Shown here one piece after another: positions 36,253 through 46,000 of a stretch of DNA of 64,000 bases. The notes under the pieces were generated by a model, which ran no database searches, was not told the origin of the DNA, and worked only from the letters and a program-made list of their open reading frames with translations. This stretch comes from a bacterium (GTDB lineage Bacteria; Desulfobacterota; JAPLJL01): positions 58,051 through 122,050 of the forward strand of contig JAQTNV010000003.1 in assembly GCA_028713675.1 (NCBI GenBank). The letters are read 5' to 3'. Every line of letters begins with the position of its first letter. Position 1 is the stretch's first letter. The translations under genes and the position numbers were made by a program.

Positions 36253-39093
36253 TTGGAGATTCGCAAGCCCAAAAATCTTTTTCTTTTCCCGTTGCTGCTG
36301 TTGCTTTTGCTCTGGCTGGGCTTCCCCCGGCTGGGTTTTCCGGCGGAGCAGGGGGTTGAAACAGTCTCGTCCGTCAAGTATCTCTGCGCGGTTCCCCTTT
36401 ACGAAAAGGACCTGGAAAAGTTAACCGGGATCCGGCCCGGGGACCGGTTCTCGCCCCGGAGCTTGGATCGGGCGATCAAGCTTCTCTACCTGACCCGGAG
36501 GTTTTACCGGGTGACCGCCGAAATCAACCAGGGCCCGACCGGACTCGAAGTGGAATTTTACCTGGTCCCTCGCCGGATCATCGGGGAGATCCAGATCAAA
36601 GGTTTGCACTCAGTCAAGTCCTGGGAGATCCAGAAGGTCTGGGACCAGGAGGGCATCCGCCCCGGGCTGGAATATTCCGAGCGTACCAGTTCACGGATCA
36701 AGGAGCTGCTGGAAAATTACTTCCGGCAGGCGGGCTTTCCCCTGGCCGAGGTGGAAATCCGGGGCCGGTTTGCGCCGGCCGACCCCGGGGTAACCGTGAC
36801 GGTGGAAGTCAACGAGGGCCCCGCGATCCGGATCCAGGCGGTGGATTTTTCCGGCGACCCCTATTTCCCCCCGGAAAGAATCCGCCGGGAACTCAAGCTG
36901 AAGAACGGTGACCGCCTTGACCTCCGGGTCCTGCGGGAAGAGATCAAAGTCCTGAAACAGTGGTACCGGCGCCAGGGTTTATGGGAAGTCAAGACGGGTG
37001 AACCCGAGGTCTCTTCGGGACCGACTTCCCTCTCCGGGATCGTGAAAATTCCCATCCAGGCCGGCCGCCGGATCCGCGTGGATTTTTCCGGGCCGGATAT
37101 CCCCGAAGAGGAGATGCGCGATCTCGTCCGGATCACCCGGATCCAGGAGGACGAGGAATTTTCCCTGGCCTGGATTGAAGAGAAGGCCAGGGAGATCAAG
37201 GAAATTTACCGCCAGCAGGGCAAGGTTTTCATCGAGGTTAAGACCGTACCCGAGGAACTGAGCCAACGGGAGCTGGTCTATCATTTCTCCGTCAACAAGG
37301 GACCCACCATTTACATCCGCCGCATCGAATTCAGCGGAAACCTGAAGGTCAGCTCCGATTCGCTGCGGAAACAGATGCTGACCAACACCCGGGATCTCCT
37401 GGGACATATTTATGAAAAATACAACGGGATTTTTATGGAAGAGGTTCTGGATGAAGATTTGCAGGCGATCCTTTTTCTCTACCATAAGCTGGGTTATGCC
37501 TCCGCCCGGATTACCGGGGCGGAACAGGAGGTCAAACGTCCAACAACCAAGGAAGAAGACGGGGACCTCGTCCTTAAAATCGGGGTGGAAGAAGGGATCC
37601 GGACCCGCGTGGGAGAAGTGGTTTTTACCGGGAACCAGGCTTTGTCCAACGATGAAATCGGCCGCCTGGTTACGCTCCGGATCGGGGAGTATCTGGATCC
37701 CGCCCGGGTCGAGGAAGGGCGGAAGAAGGTAGTGGAATGGTACGCTCAGCATGGTTTTCTCCTGGCCCGGGCGGAAAACCGGGTGGATTTTTCCGCCGAT
37801 CAGAGCCAGGCCTCCGTGAGTTACCTGATCGAAGAGGGTTTGCTGGTCCGCCTCGACCGGATTATTGTGAGCGGGACGCGCTGGACCCGGGATTACGTGA
37901 TCCAGCGGGAATTTCACCTGAACCCGGGTGACACTTACGATTCTGAAAAAGTGGTGGAGGGACGTCGGAGGCTTTTTAACCTGGGTTTTTTAAGGGAAGT
38001 TCAAGCCGAGCCTCCTCTTCGGGATCCCAGCCATGGAGACTGGGATCTCCTGGTCCATGTCCGTGAGGATAAGGGCGGTTACGTGGAGATGGGAGGAGGT
38101 TACGCAACCGAGGAGGGCCTGAACGCCTTCGTGGGGGTCCAGCACCAGAATTTATGGGGAACCGGTCGGGGGGCGCTGGCCCGGGCGGAGGTTAAATTCG
38201 GCTACCTGGACTGGCCCCAGGACCTCGTCAACCCGGATCTCTACCGCGTGACCAACTGGAAATTTGACGCCGGCTATCGGGAACCCTGGATTTTCCACTA
38301 CAACCTCCTGGGCCGTCTGGATTTTAATTATGAATTCAAAAGGCGGGGGAGCGACGCCACGGTAGAAGACAACGATCTCTACCTCCCGGTTTGGAGTGCC
38401 GGTCTGGAAAGGGAATTCAGTAAGTACCTGAAAGGAACCCTCCGGTACGAAGTTAAATATTACCATCGAAATTACCTTTCGACTTTTGCCGGGGAAAGGC
38501 AGCCTTCTTCGGAATGGTTGGGAATCATCAATCCCATCCTGGTCTGGGACCTGCGCGACGATATCTTCAACCCCACCCAGGGGCTTCTGGTTACCTCCAA
38601 AGTGGATTTTTCCCACCCCGGCTTTTCCTCGGATCGATCCTATCTGATGCTGGACGAGGTTGGGGGTGTTTACCATAAACTGGTGGGCCGGGTGGTGGGG
38701 GCTTTCATCCTCCGGATCGGTTACGGCGCGGGATTTGGAAAAAACCAGGATATCCCCGAGGAAGAACAGTTTTATCTCGGCGGTGCCAACTCGATCCGGG
38801 GCTTCCTGAACAATCAGCTCGGGCCGAAAAAAATCCTGGCAAATTATCAGGCCGAAATCCGTTTTCCCTTTCCCGGGAGCCAGAGGTTCGGGGGCGTGAT
38901 ATTTACCGACGGGGGGACGATTTTCAACGAACCGCAGGAAGCCGGATCCGCGGACTTACGGAACTCAGCCGGCCTGGGGCTCAGGTATTACACCCCCATC
39001 GGGCCCATCCGCTTTGACTGGGGGTTCAAGCTGGACAAAAAAACGGGGGAATCACTGTATGAATATTACCTGGCGGTGGGAAACCCGTTTTGA
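36253..39093 (+). CDS. Omp85-family outer-membrane protein with about seven POTRA domains (TamA/BamA-like)
   Basis: 946 residues. A TTG start 18 bases after tamB gives a hydrophobic leader (FLFPLLLLLLLWLGF), so translation is probably coupled to tamB. I count seven POTRA domains in residues 36-620, each opening with a strand like IxxIxFSGN or VxLDRIIVSGT and closing with a V(E/N)EGP-type strand. TamA has three and BamA five; seven-POTRA members are known from myxobacteria. The barrel fills about 620-946, with the conserved loop motif GGANSIRGF (L6) and terminal aromatic residue (GNPF). It inserts barrel proteins in the outer membrane. Because of tamB next to it, TamA-like function is likely. 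Confidence 0.92.
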   Translation: MEIRKPKNLFLFPLLLLLLLWLGFPRLGFPAEQGVETVSSVKYLCAVPLYEKDLEKLTGIRPGDRFSPRSLDRAIKLLYLTRRFYRVTAEINQGPTGLEVEFYLVPRRIIGEIQIKGLHSVKSWEIQKVWDQEGIRPGLEYSERTSSRIKELLENYFRQAGFPLAEVEIRGRFAPADPGVTVTVEVNEGPAIRIQAVDFSGDPYFPPERIRRELKLKNGDRLDLRVLREEIKVLKQWYRRQGLWEVKTGEPEVSSGPTSLSGIVKIPIQAGRRIRVDFSGPDIPEEEMRDLVRITRIQEDEEFSLAWIEEKAREIKEIYRQQGKVFIEVKTVPEELSQRELVYHFSVNKGPTIYIRRIEFSGNLKVSSDSLRKQMLTNTRDLLGHIYEKYNGIFMEEVLDEDLQAILFLYHKLGYASARITGAEQEVKRPTTKEEDGDLVLKIGVEEGIRTRVGEVVFTGNQALSNDEIGRLVTLRIGEYLDPARVEEGRKKVVEWYAQHGFLLARAENRVDFSADQSQASVSYLIEEGLLVRLDRIIVSGTRWTRDYVIQREFHLNPGDTYDSEKVVEGRRRLFNLGFLREVQAEPPLRDPSHGDWDLLVHVREDKGGYVEMGGGYATEEGLNAFVGVQHQNLWGTGRGALARAEVKFGYLDWPQDLVNPDLYRVTNWKFDAGYREPWIFHYNLLGRLDFNYEFKRRGSDATVEDNDLYLPVWSAGLEREFSKYLKGTLRYEVKYYHRNYLSTFAGERQPSSEWLGIINPILVWDLRDDIFNPTQGLLVTSKVDFSHPGFSSDRSYLMLDEVGGVYHKLVGRVVGAFILRIGYGAGFGKNQDIPEEEQFYLGGANSIRGFLNNQLGPKKILANYQAEIRFPFPGSQRFGGVIFTDGGTIFNEPQEAGSADLRNSAGLGLRYYTPIGPIRFDWGFKLDKKTGESLYEYYLAVGNPF

Positions 39094-39285
39094 AAAGCAT
39101 AGAGCATAGAGCAAAGGGCATAGGGCAAAGAGTAAAAAGAATTGACGATTGTAGATTGACGATTGGCAAATGAAAACCAAACAAACCGGAATGTAGGGCA
39201 AGGCTTTTCGATCAGATCCCGAGGCATTGTGGCCGAGGGAAGCCTGCGAGAAAATAAAAAGCAGCGAGCAGCAAAAACAAAAGAT
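39092..39285. repeat. Heptamer arrays between the Omp85 and SurA-like genes
   Basis: 39096-39138 holds AGCATAG, AGCAAAG and GGCATAG units. 39141-39170 holds ATTGACG, ATTGTAG and ATTGGCA units, a different consensus. 39258-39282 holds a short AGCAGCG run. The stretch between them shows no gene. Confidence 0.82.
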
Positions 39286-39290
39286 GCGGA

Positions 39291-39878
39291 ATGAAAATTA
39301 GATTGCTGAACATAATGCTGGCGGGCATATTGCTGACGCTTGCGACCGCAGGCGGAGCCCGGGCCGGAAATGACGCGCCGGCCGGGAACCGGGTGGTGGC
39401 GGTTGCGGACAAATGGCCGATTACCGGGCGGGATTTGAAACTCGAGCTATTTTTTGTCTGCCTGGAGCGGGGAGGTACCCGGCCCGAGCTGGTCGAGATG
39501 GCCCGGAACGGGTTCGCGGGGGACGTGCCGGGAACTCTGGGAGAAGAGCTTCTCCACAAGGTAATCGAGCGACGTTTGATCCTGAAGGATATGGAAAAAT
39601 CCCGGCATTTCCAGGCCAATATTGAGGATCGGGAGGTCAAGGCCCGGCTCGAGAACTGGGATGCTGTCATGAAAGACCGGGAAATCCTGTCGCAATTCTC
39701 GCGCTGGCTGGATTTGGACCGTTCCGAGCTTCTGATCCAGGCTCGGGAGAATCTCCTGGTGGAAAAATACGTCAGCCAGGAACTCGGGGTGTTCGGCTCA
39801 ACTGGCAAAAAGCTGGAGGAGATTTATAATAAATGGGCGAATATTCTCTGGAACCGCGCCGAGATCGAGATATTTTAA
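39291..39878 (+). CDS. SurA-like periplasmic chaperone domain protein without a PPIase domain
   Basis: 195 residues with a clear signal peptide (LLNIMLAGILLTLATAGGARA). After it comes a SurA N-terminal-like pattern: RVVAVADKWPITGRDLKLEL, then LGEELLHKVIERRLILKDMEK and a helical C-terminal part with DREVKARLENW. There is no parvulin domain, so it would act only as a chaperone. It lies after tamB and the Omp85 gene, which fits a role in feeding outer-membrane proteins to the assembly machine. Similarity is judged from pattern only. Confidence 0.7.
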   Translation: MKIRLLNIMLAGILLTLATAGGARAGNDAPAGNRVVAVADKWPITGRDLKLELFFVCLERGGTRPELVEMARNGFAGDVPGTLGEELLHKVIERRLILKDMEKSRHFQANIEDREVKARLENWDAVMKDREILSQFSRWLDLDRSELLIQARENLLVEKYVSQELGVFGSTGKKLEEIYNKWANILWNRAEIEIF

Positions 39879-39917
39879 CAGGTAATTCCCCCTGATTTTC
39901 CAACGGGGTTGTCTTAA

Positions 39918-39990
39918 TTCTGTCATTCCGCACTTGATGCGGAATCCAGTTGTTTCAAATCTGGATTCCTGCTTTCGCAGGAATGACGAT
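39918..39990. repeat. GTCATTCC...GGAATGAC palindromic dispersed repeat
   Basis: GTCATTCCGCACTTGATGCGG on the left and CTTTCGCAGGAATGACG on the right are inverted arms, each with its own small hairpin, and GGAATCCAG / CTGGATTCC form the centre. This is a well-known dispersed element in many bacteria, probably a miniature mobile element. One copy is present in this window. Confidence 0.85.
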
Positions 39991-40050
39991 CGGCAAAAAA
40001 GAAAATTATTTTGTCCTTAAACCCGCAGTTTTTACCGCGGGGAGGTTCAT

Positions 40051-41064
40051 CTGAGTTACCCCGAAGCCCGTTACTACGAAAAACTGGCCTCCCCGTCCCC
40101 GGATTCGGAAAAAGGGACGGCGGTGAAATGTCTGTTATGCCCGCATCTCTGCCGGATTAACGAAGGGAAAGCCGGAATCTGCCGGGTTCGGCGGAATGAG
40201 GGGGGCACCCTCCGGAGTCTGATCTACAACCGGATTTCCGCGCTCCACCTGGACCCGATTGAAAAGAAGCCCCTTTACCATTTTCATCCGGGAAGCGAGA
40301 TTCTCTCCGTCGGTGCAGTGGGCTGCAACCTGGGCTGCGGGTTCTGCCAGAACTGGGAACTGGTCGAAGGCAATCTGGACCTCCAGGAGGTAACCCAGGA
40401 TGGGCTCGTCCGCGAGGCCCGGGATTCCGGTTCGGTGGGGATCGCCTTCACGTACAACGAGCCTTCCATCTGGTTCGAGTTCGTCATGGATACCGCCCGC
40501 CGGTTTCGCCGGGAAGGCATGAAAAACGTCCTGGTGACCAACGGATTCTGCAACCCCGAACCCTGGGCGGAGATGCTGCCCTGGATCGACGCCATGAACA
40601 TCGATTTAAAGTCCATCCGGGAGGAATTCTACAAACGGAATTGCCGGGCCCGGCTGGAACCGGTGAAAAAATGCATCGAGTTGGCGGTCAAAAGCTGCCA
40701 CGTGGAGATTACCAACCTGGTGATTCCCCGCCATAACGATTCGATTTCGGATTTGAGCGAACTGATTGATTATGTGGCTTCCCTGGGGAATAATATCCCG
40801 CTGCATTTTTCCCGCTACCACCCCAGCTACCATTTCAACGAGCCCCCGACCTCTCCCGATATTCTGCAGACCGCCTACGAACTGGCCCGGCGCCGCCTGG
40901 ATTACGTGTATCTAGGCAACCTGGCTTCCGAAAAGGGGCAGAATACCTACTGCCCCCAGTGCTCCAGCCTGCTGATCCGCCGGGTCGGCTACCGGACCGA
41001 TGCGAGCGGGCTGGTGAAGAACCGCTGCCGCAAATGCGACCGGGAGATTGAAGTAGTGGTTTGA
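40051..41064 (+). CDS. amrS: AmmeMemoRadiSam system radical SAM protein, probable CTG start
   Basis: Radical S-adenosylmethionine enzyme of the pyruvate formate-lyase activator type, 337 residues from this start. Cluster motif CNLGCGFC (CX3CX2C), an N-terminal Cys/His cluster (CLLCPHLC) and a C-terminal zinc-ribbon pair (CPQCSS, CRKCDRE). The family normally works with AMMECR1 and Memo proteins; neither is here, and the product is unknown. The first ATG/GTG in frame is GTG 40123, but that would cut off EARYYEKL, a conserved start of this family. Upstream, GGGGAGG at 40039-40045 stands five bases before CTG 40051, so CTG is the better start. Confidence 0.85.
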   Translation: MSYPEARYYEKLASPSPDSEKGTAVKCLLCPHLCRINEGKAGICRVRRNEGGTLRSLIYNRISALHLDPIEKKPLYHFHPGSEILSVGAVGCNLGCGFCQNWELVEGNLDLQEVTQDGLVREARDSGSVGIAFTYNEPSIWFEFVMDTARRFRREGMKNVLVTNGFCNPEPWAEMLPWIDAMNIDLKSIREEFYKRNCRARLEPVKKCIELAVKSCHVEITNLVIPRHNDSISDLSELIDYVASLGNNIPLHFSRYHPSYHFNEPPTSPDILQTAYELARRRLDYVYLGNLASEKGQNTYCPQCSSLLIRRVGYRTDASGLVKNRCRKCDREIEVVV

Positions 41065-41084
41065 TTGACCGGGAAAATACCTTT

Positions 41085-41190
41085 TTTGACACGGATTACG
41101 CGGATATACACGGACAAATAAAGTTAATCTGAACCCCAATTTATATTTAAAGAGAAAAACCGTGGGATCTGTGTAAATCCGTGTCTAAAT
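41085..41190. repeat. Inverted repeat with ACACGGATT arms around an AT-rich core
   Basis: The left arm (41089-41114) and the right arm (41159-41188) share ACACGGATT and CACGG in opposite orientation. The left arm reads as 9-nt units ACACGGATT and ACGCGGATA. The GTG at 41181 lies inside the right arm and is therefore an unlikely start for pcm. Confidence 0.72.
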
Positions 41191-41198
41191 TCATTACC

Positions 41199-41873
41199 AT
41201 GTTTTCCCGGAAAGAGAATAACCAGGAAGAAAATTTCGAACGCCTCCGGCTGGAAATGGTGCAATCCCAGCTGGAGCGGAGAAATATCAGGGACCAGAGG
41301 GTGCTGGAAGCGATGGGGAAGGTGCCCAGGCACAGGTTTGTCCCGGAGCGGCTGGGAAGCGAGGCCTATGAAGACCACCCGCTCCCGATCGGGGAAGGGC
41401 AGACGATCAGCCAGCCTTACATGGTGGCGATCATGACCGAGCTCCTGGAATTGCGGGGCGGGGAGAGGGTCCTGGAAATCGGAACCGGCTCCGGGTACCA
41501 GCTCGCGGTCCTGGCGGAGCTGGCCCGGGAGGTGTTTTCCGTGGAGCGGTTTGGGCCGCTGGCCGACCGGTCCCGGGCCTTGCTCCGGGAACTCGGATAC
41601 CGTAATGTCGAAATCCGGAACGGGGACGGGACCCTCGGCTGGCCGGAGCGCGCCCCCTTTGACGGGATCATCGTGACCGCCGGGGCCCCGAGGATTCCCC
41701 CGCCCCTGGTCGAGCAGCTTTCCGAAGGCGGGCGATTGGTCGTTCCGGTCGGGGAGGAAAGGCACCAGGAACTTTGCCGGGTGGTTAAGGAGGGGGGAGA
41801 GACCAGGAAAGAATACTTCGGCGGCTGTGTTTTCGTCCCGCTCGTCGGCGAACACGGCTGGGACACGGCATGA
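41199..41873 (+). CDS. pcm: Protein-L-isoaspartate O-methyltransferase
   Basis: Repairs damaged proteins by methylating isoaspartyl residues with S-adenosylmethionine. 224 residues from ATG 41199. Typical motifs are [35 protein letters not shown], the SAM motif [11 protein letters not shown], and [23 protein letters not shown]. An upstream GTG at 41181 lies in a repeat arm. No clear ribosome-binding site is seen. The protein ends in GEHGW, also typical. Stands alone after amrS, 117 bases away. Confidence 0.95.
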   Translation: MFSRKENNQEENFERLRLEMVQSQLERRNIRDQRVLEAMGKVPRHRFVPERLGSEAYEDHPLPIGEGQTISQPYMVAIMTELLELRGGERVLEIGTGSGYQLAVLAELAREVFSVERFGPLADRSRALLRELGYRNVEIRNGDGTLGWPERAPFDGIIVTAGAPRIPPPLVEQLSEGGRLVVPVGEERHQELCRVVKEGGETRKEYFGGCVFVPLVGEHGWDTA

Positions 41874-41917
41874 ATAAAACAGGGATAAAGGAGAAGTAAT
41901 ATAGTAAAATATCCAAA

Positions 41918-42379
41918 ATGAGACGCCTGAAAAAAATCATTTTATCCCTGATTATCCTGACGGGGACAGCTTGGCCATGCCAGGCCGGTGCGGAGGGAAT
42001 CAACTGGGTTTCCTACCCGGAGGGAATCACCCGGGCGGCCCGGATTCAGCGTCCGGTGATGGTGTTTTTTTTCTCACGCACCTGCCGGGTCTGCAGCGTG
42101 ATGGAAGAGAAAGTCTTTTCCAATCCGGAGATCGCCGGCTATCTGAACTCGAGTCTGGTCCCGGTTCGGGTGGAAATCGCCCGGGAGGGGAAACTGGTGG
42201 CGCGCTATGGGGTCTCCCGGAGCCCGGTTATTTACTTTTTAAGGCCGGATTCCACCACGATCGATTTCCTCGTCGGCTACGTGGAACCGGACAAGTTCCT
42301 TGATATCATCCATTATGTCGGGGAGGGAAATTATTTGAAGATGAATTTTGGGGAATATCTGGAGAAAAAGAGAAAATAG
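41918..42379 (+). CDS. Exported thioredoxin-like protein
   Basis: 153 residues with a signal peptide (LKKIILSLIILTGTAWPCQA). The thioredoxin-fold pattern is RPVMVFFFSRTCRVCSVMEEKVFSNPEI with redox motif CRVC, followed by VPVRVEIAREGKLVARYGVSRSPVIYFL with the cis-Pro. This is the DUF255/thioredoxin_7 type, found as periplasmic thiol reductases or chaperone helpers. Its place before the AhpD-like lipoprotein suggests a shared redox role in the envelope, but that is inference. Confidence 0.85.
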   Translation: MRRLKKIILSLIILTGTAWPCQAGAEGINWVSYPEGITRAARIQRPVMVFFFSRTCRVCSVMEEKVFSNPEIAGYLNSSLVPVRVEIAREGKLVARYGVSRSPVIYFLRPDSTTIDFLVGYVEPDKFLDIIHYVGEGNYLKMNFGEYLEKKRK

Positions 42380-42446
42380 ATATTTCCCAATTCAGCCGGG
42401 GACGGATCCTAAAGGGTATTAATGATAATGGATGCCGGGGTCAGTT

Positions 42447-43052
42447 ATGATTAAAAAAGCGCTTGCCTCATTTTTTCTGGCGATAATTCTCACGGGTATT
42501 CCCGGTTGCGCCACGGTTCCGGACAAGGAGGGGGATATGAAATGCAATTTCGGGGTGAAAGCCCACGAAGAACATAAGTTCAGGGGCCCGGGGGAGTTTT
42601 TCTCGGCCGCCTGGGGTCTGCGGAAATACCTGTTTTCCAGCATCGTGCCCGTGTTTTTTTCCTCGGGGCGGATGGACCCAGCTTTCCGGGAAAAGGTCTG
42701 CCTGACCGTGACCTGGGCCAACCGCTGCCGGGCCTGCATGGCTGTCCACAGCCGTTGGGGAAAGAGCGCGGGGGTGAAGGAGGAGGAAATCAGCGAGCTG
42801 GAAACCCTGGATCCGGCCCGGTTCGAGCACCGGGAATGGGTCGCGCTGATGTACGCCCGGGATTACATCCTGTTCGACGGCCGGCTTCCCGACGAGGAAA
42901 TAGTCAAGGAATTCGAGAAGCTTTACAGCGTGCGGGAACGGGCGGACATCCTGGCCATGGTCAAAATTATGGATTTTGCCAACCGCTTCAACAACACCTG
43001 GGACCGGCAGCGGGTGAAAAGCCGGGCCGCCGGTGACGCTCCCATAAATTAA
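42447..43052 (+). CDS. AhpD-like (carboxymuconolactone decarboxylase family) lipoprotein
   Basis: 201 residues from ATG 42447 (GGGG seven bases upstream); ATG 42432 is an alternative. The leader LASFFLAIILTGIPGCA has a good lipobox at Cys. The core motif RCRACMAVHSRW (CX2C with His three residues later) is the active site of AhpD-fold peroxidase partners. A lipid-anchored AhpD-like protein is unusual since relatives are normally cytoplasmic. It ends 1 base before the next gene, so the two are coupled. Confidence 0.82.
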   Translation: MIKKALASFFLAIILTGIPGCATVPDKEGDMKCNFGVKAHEEHKFRGPGEFFSAAWGLRKYLFSSIVPVFFSSGRMDPAFREKVCLTVTWANRCRACMAVHSRWGKSAGVKEEEISELETLDPARFEHREWVALMYARDYILFDGRLPDEEIVKEFEKLYSVRERADILAMVKIMDFANRFNNTWDRQRVKSRAAGDAPIN

Positions 43053-43053
43053 A

Positions 43054-46000
43054 TTGCCCCAATTGTCCGTCAAAACTGTTCTCCGGCTGGCGGTCTGCGG
43101 ATTGCTCGCGCTTTTGGCCGGGCCGGCGTCGGCTTACAACCATCCAGAACTCAATTGGCGGATGATCGAAACCGGGCATTTCCGGGTTTTGTATCACCAG
43201 GGAGAAGAGGACCTGGCCCGGGAGGGAAGCCGGGTCGCCGAGGAAATCTATCCCCGGGTGACCGGTTATTACGGTTATGAGCCGGCCGGAAAGACGGCCA
43301 TCATCTTCCAGGATACCGACGATGAAGCCTACGGTGAATCCAGTTATTTCCAAAATACTATTTTGATCACCGCCACGAGCCTGGATCTGCTCCTCCGCGG
43401 CCGGGTGGACTGGCTGAAAAACGTCATCACCCATGAGTTCACCCACCTGGTTTCCCTCGAGCTGGCCGACCGGTTCGGCCCGCGGATTCCCCTTTTGATC
43501 CTTTCCGTCCTCGAGAGCGGCTCGGGACGGGGGCGGCCCGGGGTTTTCCGCTACCTGGACCTGGCCGGTTCCGTCCCCGTTCCCGGCTCGATCACCCCCT
43601 CCTGGTTTTCCGAGGGCGCCGCCCAGGCCGGATCGACCCGGTTCGGCTCGGATTTCTGGGACAGCTACCGGAACACCTTCCTCCGGGCCTCCTGGCTGGA
43701 AGGAAAGGTCATGTCCCTGGACGAGATGGGGGCCCTGTCCGGAAAGGATGCCTGGGAAGGGGAACAGGTTTATAACCAGGGATTTTCGATCTGCCGATAC
43801 CTGGAGGGACGATACGGCCCCGGGATCCTGAGGGACCTGGCCAGGGAACAAGGCCGGGGCTGGCATTTTAATTTCGGAAACACGGTCAGGAAAGTTAGCG
43901 GCCGGGATCTCCCGGCCGTTTACGCGGAATGGCGGAAATGGCTTTCGGAGGAATACGGGAAAGAGCTCGAGGGAATAACCGGTAATGAAACCGCCGGGGA
44001 AAAATTCGCCGGGAAGGGAAGGCTGAACCTTTTCCCGCGTTTTTCCCCTGACGGAGAATGGATTGCCTATGTTTCCAGCGGCAATTCCGATTTCCTGACC
44101 GAAAGCCTGGTTATCACTACCCGCGAAAAGGGCGGCGGCTCGATCTTTATCGCCGGGGGAGTTAATTCCGGAGCCGGTTTTTCCCCGGACGGGAAGAGAC
44201 TGGTTTATTCCCGGGATGATCTTTTCGACCTGAAGGGAAATCATTTCAGCGATCTTTATGTTTATGACCTGGAGGAAAGCTCGGAAATGAAGATTACCGA
44301 CGGCCTCCGGGCTTCCAACCCGGTCTGGTCACCGGATGGGACCAAAATTGCCTTTATTAATAATGAAGGAGGGGACCGGAACCTCTGGCTTCTGGACTTG
44401 TCCCGGGATCAGGATGACCTGGCGCCCTTAACCGGGTTTGCCGGTGGTTCCCAAATTTTCTCCCCGGTGTTTTCGCCCTCCGGCGATCTGATCGCCTTCG
44501 GGATCCTCAAGGAAGGAAACGAGGAAATCTATTCGGTGGACCTGTCCGGAAAGGTCCAGCCCCTGGTTTCCGGGCCGGCGAACGAAAGGGACCCCGCCTG
44601 GGTGAACGGGAGCCGCCTGCTTTACAGCTCGGACGAGGGCGGGATTTTCAATCTTTTTGAGCTGGATCTCACCACCGGGGAAAAACGCCGGCTGACCCGG
44701 GTGAAGACCGGGGCTTTCATGCCCGCGCCCGATCCTCAGGGGGAGGGCGTCGTTTACAGTTATTTCACCACGGACGGATTCCGGATATATCAAATGCAGG
44801 TAGCAGGCAGCCAGTCGCAGGTAGCCAGTAAATCTTCGTCTCAGATTCCTTCAATTGATAATCTACGGCCAGCGGCGCAGACAATGTTGCCTGAAAAGTC
44901 AGATTTGCCCCAACATTCCATCTCCCGTCTACCATCTGCCTCTGTTTATTCTGAACCGGTTACTGGTTACCTGCTTCCGGCTACGAACGTTGATCGTCCC
45001 TACCATTTTACCCTGCTCCCGCCTCTAGTGTTCCCCGAGTTGGTTTACGAAGACGACCAGGGCTTCAGAGGGGGCGCTGTCGTGGCCCTGTCCGACCTCC
45101 TGGACAAACATACCCTGACCGGGGAATTTCTTTTCGGTGAGAGCCAGGATTACACCCTCCAGTATGTGAACCGCCAGTGGCACCCGACTTTTTTCCTGGA
45201 GGGAGGATTTCACCAGCACAATTACCGGTGGGACGAGAAGCGGACCCGGGATATCGACGGTGAACAGGTCGGGGTCAAGGACTCCTATGATCTGTCTTCG
45301 GATTCGAGCATTTTCCGGGTCGGGCCTTGGTATGTCTGGGCCGACAGTTTTTTGTCCTCGCCCTTTTATCGCCTGCGCATTCTCAACGCCAAGGGAAAGC
45401 TGGATGAGTTCAATGACCAGGGGGAACTAATCGGGACCGGGGTTTTACCGCTTTTGCGGGAGCAATGCCAGCAGGTGGGCTTGATTCTCGGGCACAGTCA
45501 ATTTTCCCCGGTTCGGGATTGGGAAGCCCATCCCCGGGGAGGAAGGGAAGTGACGCTGATCTACAGCGCCGGTTTCTCCAATTTCAACCGGGAAGTGGGG
45601 GACCTCATCGAAGCTGGAAAACGTGAATATTCCGGGACATATAACGACTATCGTTTCCAGGAGATTTTTTTCAACTGGAACGAAAACCTGGCCCTGCCGC
45701 TGGACAGCGCCCTGGAGGCCAACCTGGCCCTGGGGTTTATTGACCGGGATGTTTATCTGTGGGATGAATTTTACGCCGGGGGCTCGATGGAATTCGTGGG
45801 CATGGGGGAATTCAGGACCTTGACCGAGCTCCCGGGGTACCCGGCCTTCAATCCTTCCCTGCGCGGCGAGCGCCTGGGAATCATCAAGCTTTCCTATCGC
45901 ATCCCGGTTTTAAATGTCCGGAAGCAGGTCGGGATCTTTTATTTCAACCGGGTTTATTTATCCCTTTTTGGGGATGCCGGGAATATCATCAACCTGCTGA

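Noticed and set aside
42988-44244. A 418-codon minus-strand frame opposite the metallopeptidase gene
   Set aside because: The plus-strand frame has a signal peptide, HEFTH and propeller repeats; the antisense frame has nothing recognisable.
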